Assembly (NCBI RefSeq): GCF_000515255.1
Contig: NZ_KI911559.1
Coordinates: 2,064,824 to 2,128,823 of the forward strand
DNA: 64,000 nucleotides
From: Rhodovibrio salinarum DSM 9154
Lineage (GTDB): Bacteria; Pseudomonadota; Alphaproteobacteria; Kiloniellales; Rhodovibrionaceae
Reading direction: 5' to 3'
This document shows, piece by piece, positions 28,752 to 36,877 of the stretch. The translations under genes were made by a program, and so were the position numbers. Every line of letters begins with the position of its first letter. Within the stretch, counting starts at the first letter, position 1. A model generated the notes under the pieces. That model did not search any database. It was given only the letters and a program-made list of their open reading frames with translations, and was not told the origin of the DNA.

Positions 28752-29660
28752 ATGTCGTACCTGCTGTATGCGCCGAAACCCTTCTGTTTCGGTGAGAAGG
28801 TGCGGGAAATTGCTGCGCGGCGCGGCCGCGCGGTGCATACCGTGCGCAGTTCCGACAACCTGTTCCGGAAGCTTGATGCCGACTATGCGAAGGTCCTGCT
28901 GATCAGTCCCGAGGGCCTGCGCCAGGCGCCGATAGGATTCTCGGAAGTGCTGACCCGGATCAGCGACAACCTGATCGTGGTCGTTTTCGTTGACCCCGGC
29001 CAGTTGCAGGCGCCGGGGGCGCCAGATCTGGACTTCGCAGCGGCCATCTTGACGACCACCGATGCCGTCGAGCATGTGGCCTGGATCCTGGAGCGGCTGT
29101 TCGACCAGCCGATGCTGGCGGCGGGGGAAGTGGCGACTGGCCACTTGCAGCAGAACAGCATCCTTGCCCCCGAGGGCCTGGACGACTCGTTGTCCAGCGA
29201 TCCGATCGACGATCAACTGATGGCGCTCGAACTGGCACGCAAGCAGACCGCCGCCGGCGTGCCCACGGCGGCCTTGCGGCTCAGTGCTTATCGGGACACC
29301 TATCCGGTCACCTACATTTCCGCCGGGATCCGAGATATCACGGGGCTGCTGCCGCATACGCTCATCGGCCGGTCGCTCTACAGCCTGGCCGATTCCGCCC
29401 GGACACCGGGGGCGGAGATCGGAAGGCTGCGGGATGCGTTGGAGCAACGGCGGGCCGTTGCGGTCACGCTCGCGATGGCCGAGGACAACCGGCAGCCGAC
29501 AAGCGTTCGCCTTCAGATGCGTCCCTATTACAGCACCTGGGGCATCTTGCAGAGCTTTGTCGGACTGCTCTGGGCTCGGCAGGGAAATTCGGACGTCACG
29601 GATATGGTTGGCGGGTCTTGGTGGGGGACGTCGTGCGCCTGCGCGTCGAATGATCGCTAA
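28752..29660 (+). CDS. Receiver-like plus PAS domain protein, uncharacterised
   Basis: A 302-residue soluble protein. Residues 1-115 alternate strands and helices like a receiver (SYLLYAPKPF...KVLLISPEGL...LIVVVFVDPG...AAILTTTDAV), but the expected acidic phosphorylation pocket is missing, so it looks like a pseudo-receiver. Residues 170-285 fit a PAS domain (YPVTYISAGIRDITGLLPHT, then ALEQRRAVAVTLAMAEDNRQ). The C-terminal WWGTSCACASNDR is odd and may follow a frameshift. An ATG 13 codons upstream (28713) is possible, but the ribosome site favours 28752. It probably works with the kinase and response regulator immediately upstream. Confidence 0.65.
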   Translation: MSYLLYAPKPFCFGEKVREIAARRGRAVHTVRSSDNLFRKLDADYAKVLLISPEGLRQAPIGFSEVLTRISDNLIVVVFVDPGQLQAPGAPDLDFAAAILTTTDAVEHVAWILERLFDQPMLAAGEVATGHLQQNSILAPEGLDDSLSSDPIDDQLMALELARKQTAAGVPTAALRLSAYRDTYPVTYISAGIRDITGLLPHTLIGRSLYSLADSARTPGAEIGRLRDALEQRRAVAVTLAMAEDNRQPTSVRLQMRPYYSTWGILQSFVGLLWARQGNSDVTDMVGGSWWGTSCACASNDR

Positions 29661-29726
29661 GGCCCGGATGATGGCAAACAGGATCGTGTCAGGACTCAGT
29701 TTCCGGGCACGAGGATGAGGGATGGT

Positions 29727-30089
29727 ATGATGAGTGATGCCGAGGGGAAGGCGCAGGCTGTGGCCCCAGACACCCGTTGTGAAGTGCCATCGCGCTTCAC
29801 GCAGCAGGCGGATGTGTGCAGTGCCTTGCCCGTGGCGAATAGCGATGCGCTCGCCCGACTGGAGGCCGAGAACGATATGCTGCGCCAGCTGCTCGCGGCG
29901 ATCGTCGAGTCCGCTGGGCATCCGACCCCGGGCGGTCGGGACGGCCAGCAATATGTCGCCCCGGTTCCGACCGACCTGCTCGAACGGGCCGCCGCCGCAG
30001 GTGCCCATGAAACCACCGGGCACGGAGCGGACATTACCGCGTCGCTGAACCGGGATGAGCTGCGGCACCTGCTTGCGCAGTTGCTTTAG
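29727..30089 (+). CDS. Small coiled-coil protein, unknown function
   Basis: About 120 residues with a disordered N terminus, one leucine-zipper helix (SDALARLEAENDMLRQLLAA, about residues 40-59), a Gly/Pro/Ala-rich linker and a C-terminal amphipathic helix (LNRDELRHLLAQLL). A tandem ATGATG start is preceded by GAGGG. It has no recognised family. It follows the PAS protein gene after 66 bases and ends before a 429-base AT-rich gap, so it is probably the last gene of the kinase operon. Confidence 0.6.
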   Translation: MMSDAEGKAQAVAPDTRCEVPSRFTQQADVCSALPVANSDALARLEAENDMLRQLLAAIVESAGHPTPGGRDGQQYVAPVPTDLLERAAAAGAHETTGHGADITASLNRDELRHLLAQLL

Positions 30090-30518
30090 GCGACGATGTC
30101 GATCTACCGCTCCCGCATATGTCTGGGGGCGCCGCGCTGGCGGTATGGGACCGACGGTGTGGGAGCGTGCGGGCGGCGGCCGTGGTCAGCTGTCCTGGGA
30201 TCAATGCGGGCATGTCTCGAGCCGATCGGACGTGCACAGCTGGTTGAGTAGCGTTTGGGTTGCTGCTTGTTATCCCGAAAGGGATGTAACCCGTATTAGG
30301 TATTCATTTCATTTCAAGCAGATCTTTGGTCAAAAAGCGTCGTATTGTGCTCTAATAATAAATGGTTGCTTGCCGTTTCATTTATAAGCGGGTTAGGCTT
30401 AACGGTCAGGTTCTCCTGAAATTTGGTCGGATCGGCAGGTCGGGAGCCGGTCCGCAAGATTGCAATAAAGAACGGGCGACAGCCCGCGCCAGGGGGAGAC
30501 GGAGACAGGGAGGGTGGC
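30090..30518 (+). other. AT-rich spacer, probable promoter of the lipoprotein operon
   Basis: No gene is seen. CGCTCCCGCA (near 30108) and TGTGGGAGCG (near 30159) could form a long-range stem after the preceding operon. From 30260 to 30420 the DNA is AT-rich (for example CTCTAATAATAAATGG, near 30351) and is the likely promoter region for the next operon. No unambiguous -35/-10 pair can be chosen. Confidence 0.4.
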
Positions 30519-31280
30519 GTGCGTGTTCGGTTCGCCGGCCTGTTCATCGCCATCGGGCTTGCGTTCGCGGCTTGCGGCGCGGTGCCGCCCGCGGCGCCCT
30601 ACGACCCGATCATTCAGGACACGGCAACAAAGTTCGACAGGGCCTTTCAGACGTTCGTCATCAAGCTGAATCGCACCGCCGGGACGCCAGCCGGCGCATA
30701 CGCAAGCCACCAGGACTTTTACGACACGTGGCGCGGGGAGCTTGCGCATCTGCGTAATCGCGCGGTCGCGACCGACCCAGCGGATGCCTGCCCTTTGTCC
30801 GGCGCCACGGCGGAGGCGTTCGCGGATCTGGCGCAAACCTCCGGGGCGCTCGGTGGACAGGCGCTGGGGGCAGGCGGCGACCTTGCGGAGCTGATCGAGG
30901 TTGCGCTGAGCCGGGTCGCGGCCAGGCTCGATGCGCTGTCGGCAGAGCTGAACCAACCCCCCGGAACCCTGACGCCCAGCCAGATCGAGACCCTGCGTGC
31001 CAAGCGCGCGGCATGGACAGCGAAGCGCGCCCGATTGCAGGGCGTCGCGAACGCCATGGCGGTATCGCAGGTGTCGGCGCCCGAAGGCGGCTGTTCGACC
31101 ATCGTGGTCGCCAAACTCGATCAGCAGTTCACCGATTTCGAGCGCTTTCACCAGGCGCAGGGCGCGATCGGCGTACCCGCACGGGCGCAGGCCCCGGTTA
31201 TTCTGATGAACGTGACCATCCAGAACGTGCTCAAGGTGCAGGCCGTCAAGCAGCAGAAGGCGGCGGCCGGGCTGCTGTAG
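30519..31280 (+). CDS. Putative lipoprotein of unknown function
   Basis: A 253-residue protein starting at a GTG (ribosome site AGGGAGG), MRVRFAGLFIAIGLAFAACG. The signal peptide ends in a lipobox-like FAAC, so the mature protein would be anchored through that Cys. The rest is almost all helical and Ala/Gln-rich, with two further Cys (DACPLSG and GGCSTIVV) that could form a disulfide. No known family is recognised. It is the first of five closely spaced genes (gaps 42, 52, 41 and 29 bases). Confidence 0.7.
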   Translation: MRVRFAGLFIAIGLAFAACGAVPPAAPYDPIIQDTATKFDRAFQTFVIKLNRTAGTPAGAYASHQDFYDTWRGELAHLRNRAVATDPADACPLSGATAEAFADLAQTSGALGGQALGAGGDLAELIEVALSRVAARLDALSAELNQPPGTLTPSQIETLRAKRAAWTAKRARLQGVANAMAVSQVSAPEGGCSTIVVAKLDQQFTDFERFHQAQGAIGVPARAQAPVILMNVTIQNVLKVQAVKQQKAAAGLL

Positions 31281-31322
31281 TCCGGTCGCAACACGGTGCG
31301 GTGGCCCGGGAGGTGCCGGTCG

Positions 31323-31673
31323 ATGTCCGAACTCACCTTCGAGGAGGTGTTCGATCCGATTGCTCAAGCAGCTGTCGGGGCGTTCAACGAGCTGCGCGAT
31401 GGCGTGTGGGCTACGGTGAAGAACGTCGTCCTGTTGCAGCTGAAACAGATCGCGACCGCGATCGTCGACGTGGCCGCCGGCCTGACCGTCGAGCCGCCTT
31501 ACTACACGGTCGCGGGGGCTCAGGTGCTGGTGCAGATGTGCGTGACCGCGGCCACTCAGACCATCGCGGCGGCGACCGAGCTGGTGATCACGGAAGTACA
31601 GGTTGCGATCAGGAAGATTCTGGATGCCGTGCGGGACACGATCACGCAGGCCGTTCAGGTGGTGCTGTTCTAA
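31323..31673 (+). CDS. Helical amphipathic protein, unknown function
   Basis: A 116-residue protein beginning MSELTFEEVFDPIAQAAVGA. It is nearly all helix, rich in Ala, Val, Ile and Thr with regularly spaced Gln, Asp and Lys. It lacks a clear transmembrane segment or signal peptide. The composition recalls phasins or other surface-coating helical proteins, but no family signature is present. The ATG has the ribosome site GGGAGGTG. It is the second gene of the unassigned five-gene run. Confidence 0.6.
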   Translation: MSELTFEEVFDPIAQAAVGAFNELRDGVWATVKNVVLLQLKQIATAIVDVAAGLTVEPPYYTVAGAQVLVQMCVTAATQTIAAATELVITEVQVAIRKILDAVRDTITQAVQVVLF

Positions 31674-31725
31674 GGGAACGTTGGCCTGCCTCATAGGGCG
31701 CAACGGCAGTCATGGGGGATGCACG

Positions 31726-32088
31726 ATGGCAGACACGATAATCGACCAGTTGGCGAAAGGGCTGAAGGCCGCAACCAGCTTGCAGATCACCACGGTAGTG
31801 GGGGACTTCATGGTCACCGTTCCGGAAAACGGGGCCTTCAAGGTGACGACCCAGTCGCCGCAGGACGTGAAGGGCATCCACACCCGCATCGATTTGTTGC
31901 AGGGCGACATCGGCACGATCGTCGATGGGAGTTTTTACGATCCCAACCAGCCAAGCCCGCTGCAGGCCCTGCATAGCGAGCAGGTCGCCAACGCCCAGAA
32001 GATCGTTCAGTCCAACGTCGAGTTGTTGGGCGAGCTGGCCGAATGGCTCGGCAATTCGGTCAACGCCGCCCTGACCAAAGAAACGTAG
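31726..32088 (+). CDS. Unknown soluble protein
   Basis: A 120-residue acidic protein, MADTIIDQLAKGLKAATSLQ onward. After a first helix there is a short beta-rich part (ITTVVGDFMVTVPENGAFKVTT), then a helical second half (QGDIGTIVDGSF...EQVANAQKIVQSNVELLGEL). It has no Cys, signal or membrane helix. I do not recognise it. A ribosome site (GGGGGATG) precedes the chosen ATG. It is the third gene of the run. Confidence 0.6.
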   Translation: MADTIIDQLAKGLKAATSLQITTVVGDFMVTVPENGAFKVTTQSPQDVKGIHTRIDLLQGDIGTIVDGSFYDPNQPSPLQALHSEQVANAQKIVQSNVELLGELAEWLGNSVNAALTKET

Positions 32089-32129
32089 GCGGATCAGGCG
32101 ATGCGTGTGCGAATGGTGGAGCGGATCAG

Positions 32130-32909
32130 ATGAGCGAACGCAAGCTGTTCGCCGATAGCCTGCGGGATACGTTGTACGACGTGTTCAGCTTGGAGACGAA
32201 CACGATCGTCTGTCGGGAGATCACGGCGCGCAGCATGCCCCCCACGCTCCATGCCGTGCTCGACATTGCGCAGGCCTACGCTGACTTCCTGGGGAAACGT
32301 GGGGTGCCGTGTGACAGCCTACCGGGACCGATCACGACGGCCCCGCGCACCTTCAACACTTTGGCCAAGGCCGCCCAGGAGCTGATTGAAGCCGACCGGC
32401 AGGGCGCGCTTGCCAAGCCGTTGGAGACAGCTGACCGGGGTGTTGTCCACCGGATCCGGCGCAGCTCCATCCACCTGTGCTTTGTACTGCTCCGGATCGC
32501 TGGCGTACTGGATCTGGCGCGCGGACAGGAAGCGGCCGCGCTCGACGATCTGGTGGGCTTGGTCGATGATAATTGTCCGCTTTGGAATGCCGACCGGGCA
32601 CAGCTTTACGCCTTGCAGGTGCGTGGAAAGCTGCAGGAGATGGTGCTGCGCCCGCAGGATCGGGCAACGATCCGGAAGATCTGGGAGGTGCGTTGCGAGT
32701 ACGTGACGATGCAAAGCGTCATTCAACTCGATGGGGACGTGGTCACCCGAGTGCAGGAAAGCTACGCAGGGCGCGAAAGCGATTGGTTGCATGACCTGCA
32801 TCGCCGCGGTGTGGGCAGTTCGATCGGTATGTGGAGCCAGTTGGTGGCGACCGTTCGCGCGTTGGCCGAGGGGATCGGCCGCGGTTTGACGGCCGTTTTG
32901 AGGTCTTAG
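32130..32909 (+). CDS. Unknown all-helical protein
   Basis: A 259-residue protein, MSERKLFADSLRDTLYDVFS onward. It is predicted soluble and largely helical, with several basic helices (VVHRIRRSSIHLCFVLLRIA, then IRKIWEVRCEYVTMQSVIQL) and two internal Cys. There are no recognisable domains, metal motifs or signal peptide. The start is the ATG following GGTGGAGCGG. It is the fourth gene of the unassigned run. Confidence 0.6.
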   Translation: MSERKLFADSLRDTLYDVFSLETNTIVCREITARSMPPTLHAVLDIAQAYADFLGKRGVPCDSLPGPITTAPRTFNTLAKAAQELIEADRQGALAKPLETADRGVVHRIRRSSIHLCFVLLRIAGVLDLARGQEAAALDDLVGLVDDNCPLWNADRAQLYALQVRGKLQEMVLRPQDRATIRKIWEVRCEYVTMQSVIQLDGDVVTRVQESYAGRESDWLHDLHRRGVGSSIGMWSQLVATVRALAEGIGRGLTAVLRS

Positions 32910-32938
32910 CCGGCCGCATCGTCACGGAGGTCAGGTCG

Positions 32939-33418
32939 ATGGACGAGGCGGGTAGCGCGGTCTTTGCCGAGCGTGACGAGACGCCGGGTATCTGGCTGGT
33001 GCGCGACCTGCTGTTGGCAGGTGGGTTGACCATCGAGTCCGAGCTTCTGCGCGACGGGCAGCCGGTGCGCTACGCCCGGACGGTGGTAACGCTGGACGCC
33101 GACGTGGTCACCACTTTCCGTGCCGATGCGGCACGCGACGATGCCTTGGTCGCCGCGCATTTCGAACGCGTTCAACAGAAAGTGGACCGCTTGGGCGAGA
33201 TGCCGAAGGCGATCCGTCTGGCCGCTACCTATGCCGCGTTCATTGCCGGGGTGGGGGCGTTCCTGCTCTCGGACGATCTGCCGGGCCTGTGGGCGGGGGA
33301 CTTCGGCTGGCTACGGAACCTGGTGGTTGGCGGTGTGGCCGCCGCCATCGCACCGTTCGCGGTGCGTGCGTTGCTGCACTGGCTGGTACGTCGGCTGACG
33401 CGCGCACCGCGATGGTAA
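32939..33418 (+). CDS. Unknown membrane protein with two C-terminal helices
   Basis: A 159-residue protein. Residues 1-85 are soluble and acidic, ending in a helix (ARDDALVAAHFERVQQKVDR). Two membrane helices follow (about residues 92-110, LAATYAAFIAGVGAFLLSD, and 122-148, LRNLVVGGVAAAIAPFAVRA then LLHWLV), ending in a basic tail RRLTRAPRW. The soluble domain is therefore probably cytoplasmic. The ribosome site GGAGGTCAGG precedes the ATG. It is the last gene of the run and is followed by a terminator-like hairpin. Confidence 0.6.
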   Translation: MDEAGSAVFAERDETPGIWLVRDLLLAGGLTIESELLRDGQPVRYARTVVTLDADVVTTFRADAARDDALVAAHFERVQQKVDRLGEMPKAIRLAATYAAFIAGVGAFLLSDDLPGLWAGDFGWLRNLVVGGVAAAIAPFAVRALLHWLVRRLTRAPRW

Positions 33419-33446
33419 TGCCTTGGGTTGGGATGTCACGACGCGT

Positions 33447-33470
33447 CGGACGGCTGGAGGAAGCCGTCCG
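33447..33470 (+). terminator. Stem-loop between convergent genes
   Basis: CGGACGGCT (33447-33455) and AGCCGTCCG (33462-33470) form a perfect 9-bp stem with a 6-base loop. It lies midway between the convergent ends at 33418 and 33498 and has no T run on either side. It is likely to act as a shared transcription end. Confidence 0.5.
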
Positions 33471-33497
33471 CCCACAGCCGTAAAGCGCCCAGCACGC

Positions 33498-33890
33498 TTA
33501 TAGCGCTGCTGCCAGCAGGGCGCGCATCTCCGTTGGCAACTTGATCAAATCATCACGGGTTTCTTTGAGTTTTGCGACCGCCGCGTGGAGGTTTTGCGTG
33601 TCCGTGCGCAGACGCACGGTTGCCTGCTCGAGATCGGCGGCGCCAGTGAGCAGGGTCGACATGGCGTGTCGGGTCTGGGCAGGCGTACCGATTGCGTTCG
33701 AAACGTTAGCCCGGTGGTAGGCGCTGTGAGCGGTGACTGGGTGTGAGGGGTGGTTCGACGGGGCGACCATCGCGTCCTGCGGATCCACCTCGGCCGGGGT
33801 GAAGTTGGTCATCGGGTCGGCGTCTTGATGGGCGGCGAATTGCGGAACGACCTTACCCGCATTGAAGTCGATGGCGATGAGCTGGCCCAT
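33498..33890 (-). CDS. Unknown small protein with C-terminal coiled coil
   Basis: A 130-residue protein beginning MGQLIAIDFNAGKVVPQFAA, with a Pro/Asp/His-rich disordered middle. The C-terminal half (about residues 78-130) is a continuous amphipathic helix rich in Leu, Thr and Lys (LEQATVRLRTDTQNLHAAVA). No family is recognised. It converges on the five-gene run. Its ribosome site is poor, and coding status rests on the length of the frame and a sensible composition. Confidence 0.5.
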   Translation of the reverse strand: MGQLIAIDFNAGKVVPQFAAHQDADPMTNFTPAEVDPQDAMVAPSNHPSHPVTAHSAYHRANVSNAIGTPAQTRHAMSTLLTGAADLEQATVRLRTDTQNLHAAVAKLKETRDDLIKLPTEMRALLAAAL

Positions 33891-34025
33891 GGTTGGGGTC
33901 CTTGAACGACGTTGCGATGTCGACAGTAATGCCCGCAGACCGCTTCATCGGGTAGCTGTTTGAGGGTTAGGGGCACCGCGCCAAGGCATAGGCGCGAGAC
34001 CGCGCATCTATCCTTTTGGTCTCTT

Positions 34026-34068
34026 CCGAACATACGGGCGCATTTTAATGCGACCGAACATTTGGGCG
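34026..34068 (+). promoter_or_regulatory. Direct repeats upstream of the SorC-family regulator
   Basis: CCGAACATACGGGCG (34026-34040) and CCGAACATTTGGGCG (34054-34068) differ at only two positions and are 28 bases apart. A partial third copy, TTTGGGCGTG, is at 34061-34070 and again at 34164-34173. They lie in the 367-base gap before the regulator, which holds no gene. Operators for the regulator are the obvious interpretation, by inference. Confidence 0.45.
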
Positions 34069-34210
34069 TGAAGGTTCTGCGGCGAGCCCGCCGGTCTCAA
34101 AACCGCACAGCATCACCTGTCTTGCCGTCTGCTTCGCACAACTGGTCTGTCGATCGATCCGTTTTTGGGCGTGTCGGCTTGACTCGTATGCGGGCTGTAG
34201 TGAAAAATAA

Positions 34211-34246
34211 TGCGCGAGATCAAAAAAATTGCGCATGGATGTGCGC
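34211..34246 (+). promoter_or_regulatory. GCGCA inverted repeats over the regulator start region
   Basis: TGCGC (34211-34215), GCGCA (34231-34235) and TGCGC (34242-34246) form two nested inverted repeats directly before the Shine-Dalgarno AGGA (34247-34250), with an A7 tract between the first two. A site for autoregulation is possible. Confidence 0.3.
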
Positions 34247-34257
34247 AGGAGTTTGCC

Positions 34258-35259
34258 GTGGCGAATGACATGTCGAACGGCTTGGACTCGATCAGCGATG
34301 CTGATCTCGCGGCGCGTGCGGCGTGGCTGCACTACGCCGGCGGGTTGACGCAGAGTGTGATCGCCCAGCGTTTCGGCATTTCCACGACGCGTGCGCACCG
34401 CATGATTGCCCGGGCGACCCGGGACGGGCTGATCCGCGTGTTCGTCGACGCCTCGGTGTCGAGTTGTATCGCGTTGGAGGACCGGCTTTGCGCCCGCTAT
34501 GGCTTGGCGCACTGCACGGTAGCCCCCGACCTGGCGGAGACGACACCGACCCCGATGCGGGCGTTGGGGCAGGCGGGCGCCTCGCTGCTGATGCGGCTGA
34601 TCGCCCAACATCCGGGCGAGGCGATTGGAATCGGCCACGGCACCACGCTGGCGGCGGCGGTTGAATACCTGCCTGGGTGCGAGGGCGGGGAGACCCGTTT
34701 TGTCTCGCTGCTCGGCGGGCTGACGCGCAAGTTCGCCGCCAACCCGTTCGACGTCATTCACAAGCTGGCCGAGAAGACCGGCGCCGAGGCGTTTTTGATG
34801 CCCGCCCCCCTGTTTGCCAATTCGGCCGACGACCGGCGCGTGATGATGGCGCAGGATGGCCTGCGCGAGATCATGAAGACGATCGAAAGCGTCCAGGTGA
34901 GCGTGGTCGGCATCGGCTCGGTCCAGCTGCCGGGCTCGCTTGCCCGGGCCAACGTCTTCGATCCCGATACCCCGCTCGACAAGCTGCAGGCCGAAGGGGC
35001 GCGCGCGGAAGTGCTCGGTCAGTTCCTGGATGCCAACGGGGCGCGAGTCCCTACCCCTTATGATGGGCGGGTGATGGCGGTCGACCTCGACGATCTGCGG
35101 GGCCGGGAGGTCTATGCGCTCGCAGGTGGCAGCAACAAAACGGAGGCGATCGATGCCGCGATGCTGAGCGGCGTCTTTACGGGATTGATCACGGACGAGG
35201 CGACAGCACGTCGGCTCGTCGACGATGTCGGCGCCAGAAATGACCCTGCCGGCCAATAA
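34258..35259 (+). CDS. SorC/DeoR-family sugar-binding transcriptional regulator
   Basis: A 333-residue regulator. Residues 10-60 form a helix-turn-helix (LTQSVIAQRFGISTTRAHRM) of the sigma-70 region 4-like SorC type. The remainder is the sugar-phosphate-binding domain (EAIGIGHGTTLAAAVEYL, then SVVGIGSVQLPGSLARANVF), related in fold to glucosamine-6-phosphate deaminase. EryD, the regulator of erythritol use, belongs to this family. The GTG start is supported by AGGA seven bases upstream. The polyol operon starts 41 bases downstream on the same strand, so the regulator probably responds to a phosphorylated intermediate of that pathway. Confidence 0.9.
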   Translation: MANDMSNGLDSISDADLAARAAWLHYAGGLTQSVIAQRFGISTTRAHRMIARATRDGLIRVFVDASVSSCIALEDRLCARYGLAHCTVAPDLAETTPTPMRALGQAGASLLMRLIAQHPGEAIGIGHGTTLAAAVEYLPGCEGGETRFVSLLGGLTRKFAANPFDVIHKLAEKTGAEAFLMPAPLFANSADDRRVMMAQDGLREIMKTIESVQVSVVGIGSVQLPGSLARANVFDPDTPLDKLQAEGARAEVLGQFLDANGARVPTPYDGRVMAVDLDDLRGREVYALAGGSNKTEAIDAAMLSGVFTGLITDEATARRLVDDVGARNDPAGQ

Positions 35260-35300
35260 AAAAGAAAAAAGGATAAATAAAACAATGTGGGAGGAGAATC

Positions 35301-36743
35301 ATGTACGAGAAAGAGAAGGATCTGGTCGACGCCTTCATGCGCGGCCAGATGAGCCGGCGGAGCCTGTTACGGGGTCTGGCGGCGATGGGCGTTACCGCCG
35401 TTACGGCCGATACCCTGATCGGAATGGCCACGTCGAAGGCGCTGGCCGCTGACTTCGACTGGCAGAAGCACAAGGGGACCGGCATCAAGCTGCTGCTGAA
35501 CAAGCACCCCTATACCGACGCGATGCTGGCCAATCTGCAATCCTTCAAGGATATGACCGGCATCGAGGTCGAATACGACGTGTTTCCGGAGGACGTCTAT
35601 TTCGACAAGGTCACGGCGGCGCTGGCGTCCGGCTCATCGACCTACGACGCCTTCATGACCGGCGCCTATATGACCTGGACCTACGGGCCCGCCGGCTGGG
35701 TTACCGACCTACAGGAGTGGATCGGCGATTCCGAGAAGACGGCGCCAGGGTACAACTGGAACGACATGCTGCCGGGCCTGCGGGCTTCCACCGCCTGGAG
35801 CGGCCGGCCGGGCGAGGCGCTGGGCGGGGACAACGCCAAGCAGTGGTGCATCCCCTGGGGTTTCGAGCTCAACAATCTGTCGTACAACCGCCGGATGTTC
35901 GATCAGGCCGGTGTGACTCCACCGCAGGACCTGGACGGGCTGGTCGAGACGGCGGCGAAGCTGAATAGCGATATCGACGGGGCCTATGGCATCGGCGTGC
36001 GTGGGTCGCGCTCCTGGGCGACCATCCACCCGGGGTTCCTGTCCGGCTACGCCAACTTCGGGCAGCGCGACCTGAAGGTGAAGGACGGCGGTGGCCTGGA
36101 AGCGGCGATGAACACCGAGGTGTCCAAGGAGTTCCATCGCAAGTGGGTCAAGATGATCCAGGACAGCGGCCCGACCAACTGGTCGAACTACACCTGGTAT
36201 CAGGTGGGGACCGATCTTGGGGCCGGCGCCTCGGCGATGATCTTCGACGCCGACATTCTGGGCTTCTTCATGAACGGCGGCGACAACAAGGAAGCCGGCA
36301 ACCTCGGCTACGCCCCGTTCGCCGCCAATCCGGACGCCGACGCCCCGACGCCGAACGTGTGGATCTGGTCGCTGGCGATGTCGGAGTTCTCGCGCAACAA
36401 GGACGCGGCCTGGTACTTCCTGCAGTGGGCGAGCGGGGTTGAGCATGCCCTGTTCGGTGCGCGCGAGAAGGACTTCGTGAACCCGGTGCGTCAGTCCGTC
36501 TGGCAGGACGAGCAGTTCCGCGACCGGATGACCTCCGCCTATCCGGGCTACGTCGAGCAGTACGAAGCATCTTCGCCCGGGGCGCAGATCTATTTCACCC
36601 CGCAGCCGCTGTTCTTCGACGTCACCACCCAGTGGGCCGCCACTCTGCAGAAAATGGTGGCCGATCAGGTGCCGGTCGACGAAGGCCTCGACCAGCTGGC
36701 CGACAGCATCAATCGTCAGCTGTCCGACGCCGGCTTGGGCTGA
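35301..36743 (+). CDS. ABC sugar/polyol-binding protein, Tat signal
   Basis: A 480-residue family 1 extracellular solute-binding protein. The signal region contains a twin-arginine stretch (MSRRSLLRGLAAMGVTAVTA, residues 17-36) and ends near SKALA|ADF, so it is probably exported folded. The body shows the usual features: ASGSSTYDAFMTGAYMTWTY and IPWGFELNNLSYNRRMFDQA. The ATG follows GGGAGGAGAAT. It is the first structural gene of the 13.6 kb operon. The ligand is probably a polyol or sugar, judged from neighbours only. A strong stem-loop follows it. Confidence 0.9.
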   Translation: MYEKEKDLVDAFMRGQMSRRSLLRGLAAMGVTAVTADTLIGMATSKALAADFDWQKHKGTGIKLLLNKHPYTDAMLANLQSFKDMTGIEVEYDVFPEDVYFDKVTAALASGSSTYDAFMTGAYMTWTYGPAGWVTDLQEWIGDSEKTAPGYNWNDMLPGLRASTAWSGRPGEALGGDNAKQWCIPWGFELNNLSYNRRMFDQAGVTPPQDLDGLVETAAKLNSDIDGAYGIGVRGSRSWATIHPGFLSGYANFGQRDLKVKDGGGLEAAMNTEVSKEFHRKWVKMIQDSGPTNWSNYTWYQVGTDLGAGASAMIFDADILGFFMNGGDNKEAGNLGYAPFAANPDADAPTPNVWIWSLAMSEFSRNKDAAWYFLQWASGVEHALFGAREKDFVNPVRQSVWQDEQFRDRMTSAYPGYVEQYEASSPGAQIYFTPQPLFFDVTTQWAATLQKMVADQVPVDEGLDQLADSINRQLSDAGLG

Positions 36744-36778
36744 CCGCTTAGACGGCCGGCCGGCATCGTAAAGGCGTA

Positions 36779-36814
36779 CGCGGGACCGGACCGCGTTTGG
36801 TCCCCGGTCCCGCG
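36779..36814 (+). promoter_or_regulatory. Strong stem-loop between binding-protein and permease genes
   Basis: CGCGGGACCGG (36779-36789) pairs perfectly with CCGGTCCCGCG (36804-36814), and the loop can form extra pairs (ACC with GGT). There is no T run. Its position, 36 bases after the binding-protein stop codon, mirrors the hairpin after ugpB, and a role in differential expression is likely. Confidence 0.6.
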
Positions 36815-36877
36815 CCGCCAGCCTGTTTTCGCATGTCTGCCAAGGTCGGCCGCGCACGCTAGCCAACGGGTGCGCCT

